Below are positions 27,994 to 30,039 of a DNA stretch of 30,039 nucleotides, piece after piece; position 1 is the stretch's first letter, and each line of letters opens with the position of its first letter. Below the pieces are notes generated by a model. It was not told the DNA's origin. It was given only the letters and a program-made list of their open reading frames with translations, and did not search any database. Made by a program: the position numbers and the translations under genes. Source of the DNA: a virus; the IMG/VR virus record IMGVR_UViG_3300047300_001113, positions 1-30,039 of that record. The stretch is one strand, 5' to 3'.

Positions 27994-29520
27994 CTAAAAT
28001 TCGTAAAATGCTGGCACAACTTCTTCTTCAATGTTACCAGCCCTTGTTGCGCGGTCAAACGCAATCACAAACGCAATCGCCGCGTCAATTTTGCGTTTTG
28101 AATACGCCGATTCTTTCGTTACTCGCGGGCCTTTAGCATCCACCTTCAAAACACAGTTAGACAAGTGGCGTGAAAGGGTTGGGTTGCCATCGTGCATCAG
28201 TTTCTTTTCAACCACCGCATCAAACACTTTCGCAGTGGCAGGGATCATATATTTCAAATACCCTGTGTTGTATTCGACAATTGGTAACCCTGATTCCATC
28301 AAAGCTTGCATTGTGCGTTGCCAACGGAAAGGGTCACAGGCGATTTCTCTAACCATCGGGTATTGCTGGCAAAAGTTGAGAATCGTTTGCTCAACATCCG
28401 CAATATCTACACGCCACGAATCGTCATCAACATCGAAGTTCTTTTCCCAAACCTTAACCAATTTTATTTTTGGCAACTCATCATCTTTAGGGATGGTGCA
28501 AGCAACAATTGCGGTGCTGTCGTTACTGAACGAACCATCAAACCCCAAAACATACTCATCGTTTTCAGGCCACTCAAAGTCTGCACTCAAAGCATCCCAT
28601 TCACCAGCAGGAAGCCAAGCCTGTTGTGAAGAAACCCACTGGTTCAAACGCTTAGTGCGAAACTCTGCTTCAGGTGTGCGCCTAACCGCCGAAGCAAAAT
28701 CTTCCGCCGAAACCAAATCATCAAAACCAGGATTTGCTTCCGCCCAAGTCGCAGGGTCTTTGTAATCAGCATCAGGGTTAGCTTCCCACCAAGCCATAAA
28801 GAACGAAGGATCAACAACTTCACCCTTAGCAATCTTCTGCCCATACTGATACAAAGTGTAAGCAATCGAATCCTGACCGGTGCTATCGCTTTTCACACCA
28901 GCGGTAGTGATCGCCACCAGTTGCCCAATCTTTCCCCTGTTACCCATAGCCAAAGAAAACACATCAAACAAATCTCGTGTTTTGTGTGCGTGCAACTCAT
29001 CCAGAATCACGCGGTGTGGGTTGTAACCTTCCTTCGAATACGCTTCAGCAGACACAACCTTCAAAACTGAATTAGTCGCTGGCACATAAATGCTGTCCTT
29101 ATATACCTGAACCAAGTCGGCAAGTTCGCTATTCTCAACCATTCGTTTAGCTTCACCAAACACCAACCGCGCCTGTTCCTTTTCAGCGGCGGCAACAATC
29201 ACTTCACCACCATCAACACCTTCAGCGATCAGCGAATAAAGCGCAATAGCCGCACTAGACAAAGCAGACTTACCATTCTTGCGTGGCATCCCAATCAAAG
29301 CAGTTTGAGCAACCAACCCACCACTAGCATCTCGCGCATAAAGGTGGCGCAACAATTCCTTCTGCCAATCACGCAACACCAAAGGCGAACCGGCTTTGCC
29401 AGCAATACCATCCTTACCAATCGAACCAAAAGCTTCCGCGAACTCAATAGCAAACTCACCATCACCCTGACCAATAGCCTTAGCCGAAACAGGGGTTAGC
29501 AGTCGCGGTGGCCAACTCAC
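27994..29520 (-). CDS. terL: Terminase large subunit
   Basis: A 508-aa protein. The ATPase domain carries Walker A GMPRKNGKS (77-85) and Walker B RVILDELH (170-177). The RNase H-like nuclease domain carries FDGSFSND (327-334), ACDPFRW (394-400) and a late Asp in AIAFVIAFDRA. It packages DNA into the prohead and cuts it to unit length. The GTG start overlaps the terS stop (GTGA). The small-terminase/HNH context suggests cohesive-end packaging. Confidence 0.95.
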   Translation of the reverse strand: MSWPPRLLTPVSAKAIGQGDGEFAIEFAEAFGSIGKDGIAGKAGSPLVLRDWQKELLRHLYARDASGGLVAQTALIGMPRKNGKSALSSAAIALYSLIAEGVDGGEVIVAAAEKEQARLVFGEAKRMVENSELADLVQVYKDSIYVPATNSVLKVVSAEAYSKEGYNPHRVILDELHAHKTRDLFDVFSLAMGNRGKIGQLVAITTAGVKSDSTGQDSIAYTLYQYGQKIAKGEVVDPSFFMAWWEANPDADYKDPATWAEANPGFDDLVSAEDFASAVRRTPEAEFRTKRLNQWVSSQQAWLPAGEWDALSADFEWPENDEYVLGFDGSFSNDSTAIVACTIPKDDELPKIKLVKVWEKNFDVDDDSWRVDIADVEQTILNFCQQYPMVREIACDPFRWQRTMQALMESGLPIVEYNTGYLKYMIPATAKVFDAVVEKKLMHDGNPTLSRHLSNCVLKVDAKGPRVTKESAYSKRKIDAAIAFVIAFDRATRAGNIEEEVVPAFYEF

Positions 29521-29954
29521 TTAGCAGCCTTACGCGCCAACAAATCTTCAAGCTTAGATTTTGTCTTAGCGGAAACCAAACCAAGTCGGGTTCGGTCAGC
29601 AGGGGTGAAACCAAGCAACGACAAGTTCGACTGAATCAAGCGTTCAAGATCATTGAGTTGCTTGAACATATGCCATTCGTCAGGATGCTCAACAATGTAA
29701 CTTTCAATTCGAACCTTGCGGTCAAGTTGCTCACAGACTAACTGGACTAACTGAATGTCTGTCCGGTTCGACACCCACAACTCGCCAGCCTTGAACACAG
29801 AATCCCACAACTGCTGACCAGCCCAATCCAAAGGGCGCAACGGTTCAACCCAACCATAAGGAACAGGCGCAACATCAGCCGAAACCTTGATTTTGTGCTG
29901 ACCAGGATTGCCCTGTAAAACCTTCAATTCGGCAGGTTTGGGTGGGTTAGCCAT
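29517..29954 (-). CDS. terS: Terminase small subunit (P27 family)
   Basis: A 145-aa protein. AELKVLQGNPGQHKIKVSAD at the N-terminus and the helical core (RTDIQLVQLVCEQLDRKVRI, MFKQLNDLERLIQSNLSLLG, FTPADRTRLGLV) are the P27-type small terminase pattern. It binds DNA at the packaging start and recruits TerL. SD GATAGG precedes ATG 29954. It is the first gene of the late block. Confidence 0.9.
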   Translation of the reverse strand: MANPPKPAELKVLQGNPGQHKIKVSADVAPVPYGWVEPLRPLDWAGQQLWDSVFKAGELWVSNRTDIQLVQLVCEQLDRKVRIESYIVEHPDEWHMFKQLNDLERLIQSNLSLLGFTPADRTRLGLVSAKTKSKLEDLLARKAAK

Positions 29955-30039
29955 CGCGTATCAACCTATCTCTAAAAACGCCCCACAGCGCATCCTGTGG
30001 CGTTTCAAGCCTATACCAGAAAACTTACAACTTCCGTTG
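29955..30039. other. Non-coding right edge upstream of terS
   Basis: 85 nt without a gene. It holds the terminator-like hairpin at 29974 and, on the minus strand, an extended -10-like TGGTATAGG near 30010. With positions 1-46 it forms the HNH-terS gap on a circular map, the usual place of cos. Confidence 0.45.
29974..30005 (-). terminator. Terminator-like hairpin upstream of terS
   Basis: On the minus strand, AAACGCC-ACAG pairs with CTGTGGGGCGTTT (6 bp, a 2-nt bulge, then 5 bp) and is followed by a T-tract and AGAG. It would stop early-block transcripts arriving through the HNH gene on a circular template, just before terS. Confidence 0.62.

Noticed and set aside
1-30039. tRNA genes, integrase with attachment site, CRISPR arrays, insertion sequences, toxin-antitoxin pairs
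   Set aside because: None could be supported on either strand: no cloverleaf-like segments, no tyrosine or serine recombinase motifs, no regularly spaced spacer-repeat arrays, and no transposase. The iterons are too short and too few to be CRISPR.

Overview
The window reads as an essentially complete genome, or one full unit length, of a small siphovirus-type tailed phage of an actinobacterium. The evidence is an HK97-type head and tail cassette, a P27-like small terminase next to an HNH gene, a WhiB-like Fe-S regulator (WhiB proteins are confined to actinobacteria and their phages), and protein types typical of actinobacteriophages. Base composition is moderate (about 48% G+C in hand-counted stretches). 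That fits a low-GC actinobacterial host, perhaps freshwater Microbacteriaceae or Nanopelagicales, but the host is inference. No integrase, excisionase, tRNA or CRISPR was seen, so a lytic lifestyle is the simplest reading.

Layout: almost everything is on the minus strand, so functional order runs from high to low coordinates. (1) The late block, 29954 down to 14116, holds terS, terL, a small membrane protein, portal, a small beta-rich protein, a HAD phosphatase/prohead protease fusion, a small protein, major capsid, a GT-B glycosyltransferase, head-tail connector, tail terminator, major tail protein, frameshifted tail chaperone, gp10-like protein, tape measure, two tail-tip proteins and the lysis genes. 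(2) A short plus-strand block, 13284-14033, encodes a two-CxxC protein, WhiB and a small unknown protein. (3) The early block, 13183 down to 47, holds YqaJ exonuclease plus a putative annealing protein, an HNH nuclease, zinc-finger/AT-hook protein, replication initiator, DnaB-like helicase, a two-frame cytosine methyltransferase, an SSB-like protein, a second HNH protein, many very small genes, a metallophosphoesterase, an FmdB-type zinc ribbon, a GT2 glycosyltransferase, a nucleotidyltransferase and a third HNH protein. If the sequence is circular, that last gene lies directly upstream of terS.

Genes are packed with ATGA, TGATG, TAATG or GTGA overlaps, which fixes many start codons and reveals small genes in otherwise unassigned gaps. 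The rare non-coding gaps hold the regulatory signals. The late block has four minus-strand copies of a TARAATTG element upstream of cistrons and strong hairpin terminators after the capsid and tail-chaperone genes. The early block has two opposite-strand genes sharing one leader (5' hairpin plus a common purine-rich SD segment), an inverted repeat around the replication-operon -10, and an 18-bp palindrome between the divergent YqaJ and WhiB blocks.

Most worth following up: four 11-bp iterons inside the replication-initiator gene, read in several codon frames, as a lambda-O-like origin; the HAD/prohead-protease fusion; the cytosine methyltransferase in two overlapping frames (AquI-like split or a frameshift at a G5 run); a -1 frameshift tail chaperone with a CCCAAAA slippery site; and a plus-strand moron with its own promoter and terminator inside the tail operon.
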